DNA of 64,000 nucleotides from Sphingobacteriales bacterium (GTDB taxonomy: Bacteria; Bacteroidota; Bacteroidia; Chitinophagales; UBA2359). This document shows, one piece after another, positions 19,449 to 28,448 of the stretch; position 1 is the stretch's first letter, and the number at the start of each line of letters is the position of its first letter. A model generated the notes under the pieces. That model was not told where the DNA came from. It was given only the letters and a program-made list of their open reading frames with translations, and did no database searches. A program made the position numbers and the translations under genes. The stretch lies in the NCBI GenBank assembly GCA_016700115.1, contig CP064999.1, forward strand, positions 1,612,001-1,676,000, given 5' to 3'.

Positions 19449-19676
19449 AACGTTTAATCGGGTTTTTAGATGTAGTTAAATTGTTTATACTAATGTAAGT
19501 AGAAATCTAACTAAAAAAGTTTCAGAATGTTAAAAAAAATTAAAAAAGAGGGATTTTAGACGATTGGTTTTTAAATCAAGGGTTCAATTTATAAACCCAA
19601 CCCCCCACAACCCGCATTAAAGCTGCAAGAACGATTAAATTCAGGTATAAAAGATTGAAGACTACTCAAAGAAAAG

Positions 19677-20216
19677 CTAATATTCTTTTTCTGAGCCGAC
19701 TAAGTCGGGAGAAATGTCATATAATTGTGCCCGTTGAATAGTATAACCAAAAACAGTATTGGGCAACCTTAATTTGAGTAAATCAATGAGTTGCCGAATT
19801 TTTGGTTCAGACATCGGCAATGCGATAAAATCACGGTTGCGCAAACAAATGAACAAGGTGGTTAAATTAAAAATCCGGATTCCGAAAGGGATGTTTTCTA
19901 CTTTGCGGTAATAGACCCAAACTACTTGATCGGGTTGGTACAAAAGCAATTTGAGGAGGTGATTTCTTTGCGTATCATATCTAAGTAAGCCTTGCAAAAA
20001 AAAGTATAACCCGGTAAACCCCGATAAAAGCAGAAAGACAGAAAGCGCAAAAACTGATTTTGCAGGGAAAAGGCGAGCAACAATTATCAACAAACCTATA
20101 CTGAGCAGAAGCAAGAAAAGTCCAAAACAGACCTTTAGGTTTCTGTCGCGCTTTAATGCCGATTTTATAATTTGGATATCGGCAAATTGTATGCTTTTTG
20201 TACCTTGTTGCTTCAT
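19677..20216 (-). CDS. Small two-helix membrane protein, unknown
   Basis: A 179-residue protein with two adjacent hydrophobic helices (VCFGLFLLLLSIGLLIIVAR and KSVFALSVFLLLSGFTGLYF, residues about 29-75). A cytosolic C-terminal part contains VVWVYYRKVENIPFGIRIFN and a basic region (KIRQLIDLLKLRLPNTV). No family recognised. The C-terminal fold may resemble a PH-like or YcxB-type domain, but that is a guess. Confidence 0.65.
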   Translation of the reverse strand: MKQQGTKSIQFADIQIIKSALKRDRNLKVCFGLFLLLLSIGLLIIVARLFPAKSVFALSVFLLLSGFTGLYFFLQGLLRYDTQRNHLLKLLLYQPDQVVWVYYRKVENIPFGIRIFNLTTLFICLRNRDFIALPMSEPKIRQLIDLLKLRLPNTVFGYTIQRAQLYDISPDLVGSEKEY

Positions 20217-20434
20217 AAATCAATAATCGCTATCTAAACGAAAAAAGGATAGAAAAGATTATAAAACGGCACGCCGGATTCTATTGATGATAAGTTAGGA
20301 TGTTTTATGCTGTAGAAATGGGTAGTATGTACATGCAAATTAGAAAACAAACGGCAATAATTGAAATAATTTTGTTTTCCTGCATGAAGTTCTTGTTGCC
20401 ATTTAAACATATTAGACTATTTTAAAACAACCTG

Positions 20435-21994
20435 ATGATGGAAATATTTGGAAAACTCATAAGAACCGGATTAAAAATTGGATACCGGGCTAATCGGATG
20501 ATTTCGAATGTACAGGCCCCAATTCCTGTAACTGCACAAAAAAAAGTACTTACCCGAATGTTGACCACTGCCAAAAACACGCAATTCGGGCAATATTATT
20601 CTTTTGAAAAATTGCTGCGTTCAAAACAGGTTACAGACGATTTCAGACAGTCAGTTCCGATTTTTAATTACGAATTAATCTATAAATCGTGGTGGCATAA
20701 ATATCAGCAAGGTGAGGAGAATGTTACCTGGCCGGGTAAAATCAATTATTTTGCGCTTAGTTCAGGTACAACGGCAGGCAGCAGTAAATATATTCCCGAA
20801 TCCTATGACATGCTCAGGTCTTTTAGGAATACTGCGGTCAGGCTGATATTAAATCTTTCGGAATTTCCAATTCCGGATTCTTTTTGGGGAACTCAGATTT
20901 TCATGCTTGGGGGTAGTACCAACCTCAAAAAGGTTAACAATTTTTTTGTGGGCGATTTAAGCGGAATTACTGCTTCAAAACTGCCGATTTGGTTTAAATC
21001 TTATTACAAACCCGGAGCACAGATTGCTCAAACTGACGACTGGTTCTCTAAGCTTGATTTGATTGCAAAACATGCCAAAAGCTGGAACATCGGAGCAATA
21101 ACCGGCATCCCTTCCTGGATATGCCTGATGCTGAAGCATATTATTGACAAACATGGATTGCGGACTATTCATGATATTTGGCCAAATTTGTCGGTATTGG
21201 TGCATGGAGGAATTGCTTTTGAGCCTTACCGGAAATCTTTGGAGGCTTTGTTTGGAAAACCGGTTGTGTTTATAGATACCTATTTTGCTTCGGAAGGAGA
21301 TATTGCCTTTCAAAGCAGGCCGGATTCAAGAGCCATGAGAATGATTTTAGACCAGAGTATTTTTTTTGAGTTTGTTCCATTTACCGACCAAAACTTTACC
21401 GCAGGAGGGGAAGTGTTGCCCGATGCAAAAAGTTTGCTGATTCATGAAGTTGAAACTCAAAAAGAATATGCTTTATTGCTTAGTACCCGTTCCGGTGCCT
21501 GGCGGTATTTAATTGGCGATACCATCAAATTTACCGATGTTGAAAACTGTGAAATTGTTGTTACAGGACGCACCAAACATTTTATCAGTTTATGCGGCGA
21601 GCATTTGTCGGTGGATAACATGAACCATGCTATTGAAAAAATTGAAGAGGAGTTTAATGTTTCAATTCCTGAGTTTGCAGTTTCAGGCATCTCCTACGAA
21701 AATGCGTATGCCCATCAATGGTTTATTGGAACAGATGCCACCAATCTGAAAACCAATATTATTAAACACCGTTTAGACACCTATCTGAAACAGTTGAATG
21801 ACGACTATCAGACGGAAAGAAATGCAGGGGTCTTAAAGGAAATTTTTTTAGAAATTTTACCCACTAAGTCTTTTTATCAATGGATGGAAAAAGAAGGGAA
21901 AATGGGCGGCCAACACAAATTTCCCCGTGTGTTGCGAGGCAAGTCCTTGCAATCATGGTCTGATCATATTGGCAAAGACAGCACAACCATCTAA
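20435..21994 (+). CDS. GH3-family acyl-adenylate synthetase-like protein
   Basis: A 519-residue member of the GH3 auxin-responsive-promoter family, part of the adenylate-forming ANL superfamily; in plants these join amino acids to jasmonate or auxin. The ATP-binding signature YFALSSGTTAGSSKYIPES is near residue 110. A second conserved block, IDTYFASEGDIAFQ, is near residue 280. A third, RYLIGDTIKFTDVENCEIVVTG, contains the catalytic-hinge region, and a C-terminal subdomain follows. The start is an ATG-ATG pair at 20435. Ten bases or so separate it from the pabB region, so an operon is possible. The bacterial substrate is unknown. Confidence 0.87.
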   Translation: MMEIFGKLIRTGLKIGYRANRMISNVQAPIPVTAQKKVLTRMLTTAKNTQFGQYYSFEKLLRSKQVTDDFRQSVPIFNYELIYKSWWHKYQQGEENVTWPGKINYFALSSGTTAGSSKYIPESYDMLRSFRNTAVRLILNLSEFPIPDSFWGTQIFMLGGSTNLKKVNNFFVGDLSGITASKLPIWFKSYYKPGAQIAQTDDWFSKLDLIAKHAKSWNIGAITGIPSWICLMLKHIIDKHGLRTIHDIWPNLSVLVHGGIAFEPYRKSLEALFGKPVVFIDTYFASEGDIAFQSRPDSRAMRMILDQSIFFEFVPFTDQNFTAGGEVLPDAKSLLIHEVETQKEYALLLSTRSGAWRYLIGDTIKFTDVENCEIVVTGRTKHFISLCGEHLSVDNMNHAIEKIEEEFNVSIPEFAVSGISYENAYAHQWFIGTDATNLKTNIIKHRLDTYLKQLNDDYQTERNAGVLKEIFLEILPTKSFYQWMEKEGKMGGQHKFPRVLRGKSLQSWSDHIGKDSTTI

Positions 21995-22060
21995 ACTGAA
22001 CCGGTGATCTTCTCTTTACAGGGATTGATGACAGATAATCTTAAAATTTACCGGACTTTT

Positions 22061-23383
22061 ATGAATACCCGAAAAACCAATCAGTTTCTCATTTACAACA
22101 AAAATGGGTTTAAAGAAAAGTTGCGTGCATGGTCGGTGAGTTTTGAAACCATAGTTTATTTAGACAGCAACGATTATGCCTTTGACAAATTTTCAAGCTA
22201 TGAATGTATGTTGGCGGTTGCCCGGAATTTACCCTTACAAATTACTACTTATAAAAATGAACAGCGAAACAGTTTTGAACAACTAAAAGCCATGCACGAA
22301 CAGCAACCTTCTTGGTTGTTTGGATTTTTCGGATATGATTTGAAAAACGAAACCGAAGAATTGGAATCTTCCCTTCCGGATAGGGTGATGATGCCGGACT
22401 TATATTTTTTTGAACCTGAAGTGCTAATCACCCTTTCTTCAAATTCTGATGAATTGTCAATCAGTGTGGTTAGTAGCAGTCCGTTTACACCGGAAATAGT
22501 GTTTGATCAGATTGAACAGCAAATGACCGGAGTGCTTGAAACTGCAAATCAATCGGTAGTGCTAACCCCCCGTATGAACAAAGAAGATTACCTTGAGAGC
22601 GTGGAAAAACTACGGGAACATATCAGACAAGGGGATTTGTATGAGGTTAATTTATGTCAGGAATGGTATGCAGATCAGGTCAACATCAATCCTTATTCCG
22701 TGTTTTCTCGGCTTCTTAAAATTGCACTGCCTCCTTTTTCGGCTTTTGTTAAATACAAACAACAGTATTTGCTTTGTGCAAGTCCGGAACGTTTTTTAAA
22801 AAACAGGTCCGGTTTGCTGATTTCACAACCCATCAAAGGCACTTCAAAAAGAAATTTACAAGATGCAAACGAAGACCAAAAGCTAAAGGAACAATTATTT
22901 CAAAATGCGAAGGAAAGGGCTGAAAATGTAATGATTGTTGATTTGGTTCGAAATGATTTAACCCGTTCAGCAATTCATGGAACGATAAAAGTGCCTGAAC
23001 TTTTTGGAACATATACCTTTAAAACGGTTCATCATTTAATTTCAACCATCACCGCCCGTTTGCACCCCGAAGTCCATTGGACAGAAGCAATAAAAAATGC
23101 TTTTCCGATGGGTTCGATGACCGGCGCACCTAAAATAATGGCGATGCAGTTGATAGAGAAATACGAACTGACCACGCGCGGACTTTTTTCAGGCGCAGTT
23201 GGGTATATTACACCAAAAGGCGATTTTGATTTTAATGTGGTTATCAGAAGTTTGCTTTACAACGAAGCCGGCGCTTATTTATCTCTTCATGTGGGAAGCG
23301 CCATCACTTTTGGGTCAAATGCCGAAAGTGAATATGAAGAATGTCTTTTAAAAGCACAAGCCATCATCAGGTCTTTAGCTTAA
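22061..23383 (+). CDS. pabB: Aminodeoxychorismate synthase component I
   Basis: Chorismate-binding enzyme, most likely PabB, making aminodeoxychorismate for folate. PIKGTSKR (near residue 257) has the Lys typical of PabB, where anthranilate synthases usually have Ala. The other motifs are DLVRNDLTR, HHLISTITARL and FPMGSMTGAPKI. The start is uncertain: GTG 22004, ATG 22028 and ATG 22061 are all in frame. I prefer 22061, which gives 440 residues and the family-typical N-terminus; the longer forms add 11-19 residues. There is no glutamine amidotransferase (PabA) nearby. Confidence 0.88.
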   Translation: MNTRKTNQFLIYNKNGFKEKLRAWSVSFETIVYLDSNDYAFDKFSSYECMLAVARNLPLQITTYKNEQRNSFEQLKAMHEQQPSWLFGFFGYDLKNETEELESSLPDRVMMPDLYFFEPEVLITLSSNSDELSISVVSSSPFTPEIVFDQIEQQMTGVLETANQSVVLTPRMNKEDYLESVEKLREHIRQGDLYEVNLCQEWYADQVNINPYSVFSRLLKIALPPFSAFVKYKQQYLLCASPERFLKNRSGLLISQPIKGTSKRNLQDANEDQKLKEQLFQNAKERAENVMIVDLVRNDLTRSAIHGTIKVPELFGTYTFKTVHHLISTITARLHPEVHWTEAIKNAFPMGSMTGAPKIMAMQLIEKYELTTRGLFSGAVGYITPKGDFDFNVVIRSLLYNEAGAYLSLHVGSAITFGSNAESEYEECLLKAQAIIRSLA

Positions 23384-23464
23384 AGGATGCGGATGGAATA
23401 AACAGACTTTTAAAAAAACAATGGAGATGAATTTTTAATAAAAGTGCACTTTAAGCCAGAAAAA

Positions 23465-23758
23465 ATGATAATTTTAACCAGAAATGAAATAAGAAATGAA
23501 CCATTTCTTGTTTCATTTACTTCAAAAAAATCAATTTTCTTCTAAAAAATTATCATTTTAAGGAGTTAGATTGCAATTTTACCCTTTTCAATTGCAATTT
23601 TAATCTTTTCAATTGCAATTTCGCCCTTTTCTATTGCAATTTTATACTTTTAAATTATCATTTTGGTCTTAAAAATTGATAATTCTTTCATTTTTGAAAC
23701 AAGATTTGGATCAAAACCAACTTTGTTTTTCAATAAAATGACAATTTTATTCGTTTAA
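23465..23758. repeat. Phase-locked 21-bp degenerate repeat array
   Basis: Fourteen consecutive 21-base steps in one register. Four adjacent units from 23570 to 23653 are nearly identical: ATTGCAATTTTA followed by nnCTTTTCA. Diverged units in exact register begin at 23465, 23507, 23528, 23549, 23654, 23675 and 23738; intermediate steps are too decayed to align. The core contains AATTGCAATT, a perfect 10-bp palindrome. The spacing equals two helical turns, so all the palindromes face one side of the DNA. There are no spacers, so this is not a CRISPR. Confidence 0.75.
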
Positions 23759-24029
23759 CTTAACAAGATTTTCTCCCTAATTCAAGACAGTTTTTATTAA
23801 ATCCTGCGCAAGGTTGTATCGTTTGCCGATTTAGGTGTCCTTTTTTTGATTTGCCCCCCCTATAATTGCTGTTGTGATGGTTGATTTTAGGAGAAGGCTC
23901 AAAAAATTTAATAACCTATATCCTCATAGTTTATCCTTTAGAGAATAATAGTCAGGTTAGTTGACAACAAGTTTTACTAAGTTCAAAAATTATAGTTCTG
24001 ATTGTTAAATGTTTGATTGTGTTTTTCAA

Positions 24030-24058
24030 CCTTATGAGTTTTTGACAAACCCATAAGG
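24030..24058. repeat. Imperfect inverted repeat, CCTTATgGGTTT family
   Basis: CCTTATGAGTTT (24030-24041), loop TTGAC, AAACCCATAAGG (24047-24058): 12-bp arms with one mismatch. It belongs to the same palindromic family as the perfect copy at 57614-57646, indicating a dispersed intergenic element. Confidence 0.6.
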
Positions 24059-24258
24059 CCTTAACACAATTAAATGCATTCAGAACAGCTCCTCAAGCAA
24101 CAAGCAAACAGATTGGATGATGCAAAGGATTTTATTTATAATGCTTGACAGTTAAATCTTTGTCTGTTGTTTACAACAAGAATCCTGTTCATGCAGCAAT
24201 ATCCTAAACATGAATTTTTAATTCCTGACTTGCTCATAGCAGGCTTGACAAATGACAA

Positions 24259-25305
24259 TTAGTTTAAAAGCAGGTTGTCATCGTCCTGAACATTGTCAAA
24301 AGTATTGCCATTAGGTTCGTCACTTAACAAAGCTTCATTTTCCATTTCATCATCATCGAGGTCTCTTGAAAAATGTTCCAGACACCGCACATTGATGGCC
24401 ATTGGGCCTCTTTCATTTTTACCTACTTCAAAGGCAACGCGGTCTCCTTTTTCAAGATTGAAAAAATCTTCGGTACGGCTTCGGAAAAAGATGATATTGG
24501 GAAATGAATTGTCGTCAGATTTTATATTACCCAATCCTCGTTCAAAATCAATATGAATAATTATACCTTCCAGCAATTCCAAAGGGAAATCTGATTGTCT
24601 GACAAAATCATTGTTTCTTTTTCTGGTAAGTTCTTCCTCTTCATCAATAGGAATAAACATGCTTTCAACGATTTGATTTGACCTTCGAGAACGCATAATT
24701 TCCGACATGTTTACCTCATAGGTAGCTTCGTTAATCAATCCAATATTGGTTCTGACCGGAGGGATGACTACATCGGGTGGAAACTCCAGATCCCAGTAAA
24801 GAAGCATAACCCGAGTTCCCAATGTGTTTAGTTTTTTAACTAAAGGGAGGTAATCGCCATCACCGGTAATGAGCACGACTACATCAAACTTTTTTAGAAT
24901 AGCCAGCTCGAATGCTTCTAAAGCAAACCAAACATCAATTCCTTTTTCTGAACGATCTGCCAATTTAGATTTGTCGGAAAACATGGGTAAATAGTGTGTT
25001 ACCACTCCGGCATACATCAAAATGTCATCAAAAATCCGGTCATACAGGAGTTGGTTTTCTCGTTTTGCGGCATCGTAAGCGCTAAACCTCCCTCTGAAAT
25101 AGTGAGCATCTACTACCTGACAATAGTGCTTTTGCTCGACCGACTCTAATTCCATTACTTTTCCGCGTATAAATTCATGCAGCCCTTTGATGCTGATACG
25201 CGATTTTCGTTCATAATACCGGTAGTACTGTGTTACTCTTGAAAAGTATCCACCGTCATAGAATACTCCGATTTTAGTGATTTTTCCTTGTTGTTGTGTC
25301 CCCAT
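24259..25305 (-). CDS. NYN-domain (PIN-like) protein with cold-shock-like domain
   Basis: A 348-residue probable RNA-acting protein. Residues about 10-200 form an NYN/LabA (DUF88) domain of the PIN-like nuclease fold. IGVFYDGGYF carries the first Asp, GIDVWFALEAFELA the middle acidic residue, and VVLITGDGDYLPLVKKL the TGDGD motif. Residues about 245-315 resemble an OB/cold-shock fold (EGIIIHIDFERGLGNIKSD, NIIFFRSR, LEKGDRVAFEVGKNERGPMAINV). NYN proteins are usually metal-dependent RNases; the OB part would bind single-stranded nucleic acid. The gene stands alone, 106 bases upstream of the Lnb-like gene's end. Confidence 0.85.
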   Translation of the reverse strand: MGTQQQGKITKIGVFYDGGYFSRVTQYYRYYERKSRISIKGLHEFIRGKVMELESVEQKHYCQVVDAHYFRGRFSAYDAAKRENQLLYDRIFDDILMYAGVVTHYLPMFSDKSKLADRSEKGIDVWFALEAFELAILKKFDVVVLITGDGDYLPLVKKLNTLGTRVMLLYWDLEFPPDVVIPPVRTNIGLINEATYEVNMSEIMRSRRSNQIVESMFIPIDEEEELTRKRNNDFVRQSDFPLELLEGIIIHIDFERGLGNIKSDDNSFPNIIFFRSRTEDFFNLEKGDRVAFEVGKNERGPMAINVRCLEHFSRDLDDDEMENEALLSDEPNGNTFDNVQDDDNLLLN

Positions 25306-25411
25306 TGTATTATTTTTTAAAAATAAACTGTATAAAATCTTGGTAAAAAAGTTGCAGTCCTGTAAAATGAATTGGCTTCAGCAACATTTTGCAGAAACAG
25401 ACAAAAAAACA

Positions 25412-26680
25412 TCAGGTTTGAATGGCTTCTGATTTTAGTGATGCCCGGTACACTTTGTATAAAACCGAAGCCCTGAGTGTCATCAACGCCACAATAAATA
25501 TCAGTGAATGATGAAGTTGTTGCGGCAACCAAATCCATAGTAACAAAATCAGCACACCGATCAGGGCAACAGCTCCGAAATAGACACCCACCCAGTTAGG
25601 TGTATTTCTGAGCAGCAAAAGTGCTGCGGCAATCAGGTGTAAAGGAAATGCCCAAAAAAGGTTCAAATTAAAAGCCAGAACCTGATGATCGGTGCCAAAC
25701 CATAAAAAAAGAATTAAAATTCCCACCCCCCCCAACAGACCAAAAAAAATAACATCGAAAGCGGGGTGAAATGATTTCTTTTTTAATTGAAAAATGGAAA
25801 ATAAAACACCGGCAATAAAAATAAAAGCGAAAATTAAAACAGGAGTAAAAAGGATTTTTGGGTCAGGGGGAAGCTTTGCATCAACCACCTGACGAACTTC
25901 TTTGACTAAAGGCATTTTTCTGCCTAAGGAATCGGTTATTTGTGCGTTGGCAAAGGCATTCATCAGGTAATCGGGTAAAAACATATATTCCCGGGCAGTA
26001 GCTTTGCGGTCGGTGGGAAGCCCTAATATCAGGTCAATTCCAAAATCAACCCAAGCGTTTCGCGTAATATAAGGGTCAATTAACTCTCTGAAACTGAGGT
26101 CGCTGCCTTCTGTGTTTTCAGAAAAAAAAATACGGTTGGGAAGGCTGTTTTCCAATAAATCTCTTGGACGGGTGGCGCAGTTGTCAAAAAAGAAATCGTA
26201 GAGGTATTGTCTGTTTTCGCGGCGGGCATTGATGGTCAGTTTTTCTATAAAAACCTGTTTGTCGGCCGGGCTCAAATTAAGAACTTGTTCGATGACCCAC
26301 CTGTCTTCACTTTCGTATTCAGAAACAAACCGGGAAAATGTATTGACCGATAATTGATACATCAGTTTGCCCCGGATGAATTTTGTATAAAAATTGGGTT
26401 GATCAAAACTGAAAGTGCCGTAATTATACACTTTGTCGTAGTTGGTATTGATATCCTTTACCCGAATGGCGCAATGCCCGAAATAAGAATAAATTTCGTT
26501 TCCCGGAGAGCAAGTCAATAAACTGACTTCTGCATGTGAGGTAACTTGTCCGGTTTGAGCATGTAGCGGTGATAAAACAAACCAATTGCCTGACAATAAA
26601 AGTATTGTTCTAAATATGATGGCAAGATTTAAAAGATTGCTGCAACACCATATTGGTCTGTTATTAACATTTGTTTTCAC
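25412..26680 (-). CDS. DUF4105 / Lnb-like membrane protein
   Basis: A 422-residue envelope protein. A signal or anchor helix near residues 18-38 ends in LHAQT. A periplasmic DUF4105 domain with SPGNEIYSYFGHCAIRV and FFFDNCATRPRDLLE follows; the conserved Cys/His are those of the Lnb N-terminal domain. The C-terminal 150 residues hold several membrane helices (PVLIFAFIFIAGVLFSIF, VIFFGLLGGVGILILFLW and more). Lnb enzymes move an acyl chain within lipoproteins to make the lyso form. That fits a lipoprotein-rich genome but is inferred. A run of eight G's lies in the coding strand at 25726-25733. Confidence 0.82.
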   Translation of the reverse strand: MKTNVNNRPIWCCSNLLNLAIIFRTILLLSGNWFVLSPLHAQTGQVTSHAEVSLLTCSPGNEIYSYFGHCAIRVKDINTNYDKVYNYGTFSFDQPNFYTKFIRGKLMYQLSVNTFSRFVSEYESEDRWVIEQVLNLSPADKQVFIEKLTINARRENRQYLYDFFFDNCATRPRDLLENSLPNRIFFSENTEGSDLSFRELIDPYITRNAWVDFGIDLILGLPTDRKATAREYMFLPDYLMNAFANAQITDSLGRKMPLVKEVRQVVDAKLPPDPKILFTPVLIFAFIFIAGVLFSIFQLKKKSFHPAFDVIFFGLLGGVGILILFLWFGTDHQVLAFNLNLFWAFPLHLIAAALLLLRNTPNWVGVYFGAVALIGVLILLLWIWLPQQLHHSLIFIVALMTLRASVLYKVYRASLKSEAIQT

Positions 26681-26920
26681 GGTCTATTTTTCATGTTTAT
26701 ACATCCAAAACCGAACAGACAAAGGTAGGCTATATTATCGGTTATTGACTATCCGGCGTTTATATTCTAAGCCCGATAGGCTATTTCTAAATTGATTTTA
26801 GAACCTTTAGTTTGTTTGCTGACATTATTCTAACTTCATGTTTCCTGATTTCAGCATTAGTAGTAAAAACAGGGAATATTTATTTCTCTATCTAAGTATA
26901 AAGCGCATCTTTGTCAAACA

Positions 26921-27424
26921 TTAATTAGAAATACTGATTGTGGAATTGGCACAATCTATTTGCATAAATGTTTCTGCAAAAGTTGACTTTTCAGAGTCTT
27001 GCAACATCAATTTTCCTTCTTTTTCGACCAGGGGTCCGATTTTACGGAGTATCCGGTCGTCTTCCATTTTAAATTCTACCACTTCGGTTTGTTGGCTTCC
27101 TTCTATTGTAAATGTGTAATCGGCATCAATAATGTTTCCCGATTTCCTCCCTTTCAGTGTTCCATAAGCGCTGTCTTTTTCCTCAAACACGTAATTTAAG
27201 GTGCCTTCAACCTCTCTATCGTTGGTAATAATGAGCATCAAACTGAATACCTCTTTGCTAAACCGGCTTTCATAACATAAGGTGTCTTTAGTTGGAACAG
27301 GGGAGGGGGTAGGTGCTTGAGAAATGGAAGAAGTGGCACTTTCCTGCTCGTTGTTTTCAGATTTGCTGGAAGGTTGACAAGAAACAATCATCCATGCGGC
27401 AAAAAGAATTATTATATATTTCAT
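26921..27424 (-). CDS. Small lipoprotein, unknown
   Basis: A 167-residue predicted lipoprotein. MKYIIILFAAWMIVSC gives a lipobox ending at Cys 16, followed by a low-complexity Ser/Glu/Pro linker. A beta-rich domain follows (LCYESRFSKEVFSLMLIITN, EGTLNYVFEEKDSAYGTLKG). The repeated G-x-L-x-[YG] strands resemble small META/lipocalin-like lipoproteins of Bacteroidota, but I cannot name a family. It is probably monocistronic. Confidence 0.75.
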   Translation of the reverse strand: MKYIIILFAAWMIVSCQPSSKSENNEQESATSSISQAPTPSPVPTKDTLCYESRFSKEVFSLMLIITNDREVEGTLNYVFEEKDSAYGTLKGRKSGNIIDADYTFTIEGSQQTEVVEFKMEDDRILRKIGPLVEKEGKLMLQDSEKSTFAETFMQIDCANSTISISN

Positions 27425-27593
27425 ATTCGGATCGTTAGTTTAGGTAGCAAGAATTGCTGCATTTATCGGTGCAAGTGTTCAAAGATCAGAGACTTGTTCG
27501 GGTGGGGTGAATGTGGAAATAAGAGTACCATTATCGTCATAGAATTAGATCAGCGTCTAATTGGTGGGTTGAGTAACAAAGAGATAATTTCAC

Positions 27594-28208
27594 TTAATCA
27601 TAGCCGGTAAAAATATCAGATCTGCCGAGTTCAATGTGAAGGGGCAAGAGGTCAATTTCATCCATGACCTTTCCGTTTCTCCAGACATCAATGCGGTTGA
27701 GCATTAAGATTTCACCCATTGGATTGTAGCGGTAAATTATCCCGAACTGTTTAGAAACTAAAGCATAGTCGCCAATACCGGTATCCCGGTTATCGAGGTC
27801 ACTGACAAATACTTTATAAATATCGCGGTCAAATTTTCTGAAGGGCACCGATACCTGATACATTCGCCGTACAAAGTTTTTTCCCAAAACCCACTCTTTT
27901 TCACCGGATGAAAACTTGGGCATGACCACATAAATCATGGAATCGTTTTGACGGCAACTATAAGATTTGCAATTGGTGCTGGTATATTCAAATGCTGCCC
28001 TTTCATTTCCAAAAAATACCATCGTATCAATATATACTCTTGAATCGAGTGGGTTTGCCATATTTGTCCAATACCGGACTTCGTAAATGGCTTCCGGCAA
28101 ATAATCGGGAGTGCTGATGGCGTTATTGCTGCCGCCCACCTGTGCCATTACTTTAAATGAAAAGGAACAACCGAGCAATGCAAAAAGCAAAAACATTAAA
28201 TTTTTCAT
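27594..28208 (-). CDS. Secreted protein, unknown
   Basis: A 204-residue exported protein. The signal peptide MKNLMFLLFALLGCSFSFKVMAQ has a probable cleavage after MAQ; there is no lipobox. The mature part is beta-rich with YEVRYWTNMANPLDSRVYI, two Cys in NCKSYSCRQND that may form a disulfide, and DRDIYKVFVSDLDNRDTGIGDYALVS. The C-terminus DIFTGYD does not look like a sorting domain. Family unrecognised. Confidence 0.72.
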   Translation of the reverse strand: MKNLMFLLFALLGCSFSFKVMAQVGGSNNAISTPDYLPEAIYEVRYWTNMANPLDSRVYIDTMVFFGNERAAFEYTSTNCKSYSCRQNDSMIYVVMPKFSSGEKEWVLGKNFVRRMYQVSVPFRKFDRDIYKVFVSDLDNRDTGIGDYALVSKQFGIIYRYNPMGEILMLNRIDVWRNGKVMDEIDLLPLHIELGRSDIFTGYD

Positions 28209-28448
28209 GGTAAGTCTAATTTAACTAAAACAGTAATTATTCGGATATAAAATGCAAATTTACGGTGAAAGTTTAATAATCTGATTTTATTGAACAAAAT
28301 TGGCAAACAGGTCAGGCTTCAATATAGGGTAGAAATTTAAACGGGATAGAAAAGTTGTTATAAAGCACTTAAATTGCTCCCAAAATAATTTCATTTTTGC
28401 AGTCTGTTCTTCTCATTATTTACGTTCTACAAAGTCGTTAGGTAAAAT

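Larger units (their letters stand above)
23384..24258. other. Intergenic region, 875 bases, repeat-rich, no gene
   Basis: A long AT-rich non-coding stretch between convergent pabB and the NYN gene. It holds the 21-bp phased array (23465-23758) and an imperfect hairpin (24030-24058), reported separately. Outside these I see no coding frame of note and no strong terminator. Reading the minus strand through the core of the array gives an open run of a seven-residue pattern (KIAIEKG-like) bounded by stops and lacking a start, so I do not call it a gene. Confidence 0.6.

Noticed and set aside
23570..23653. 21-bp repeats as a CRISPR array
   Set aside because: Units are contiguous, with no spacers, no leader and no cas genes nearby.
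23570..23653. Minus-strand heptad peptide (KIAIEKG-type) as a gene
   Set aside because: Only about 27 codons between stops, with no start codon; better seen as a DNA-level or relic repeat.
24259..25305. NYN protein as a toxin-antitoxin toxin
   Set aside because: No small partner gene adjacent and the protein is longer than stand-alone PIN toxins, with an added RNA-binding fold.
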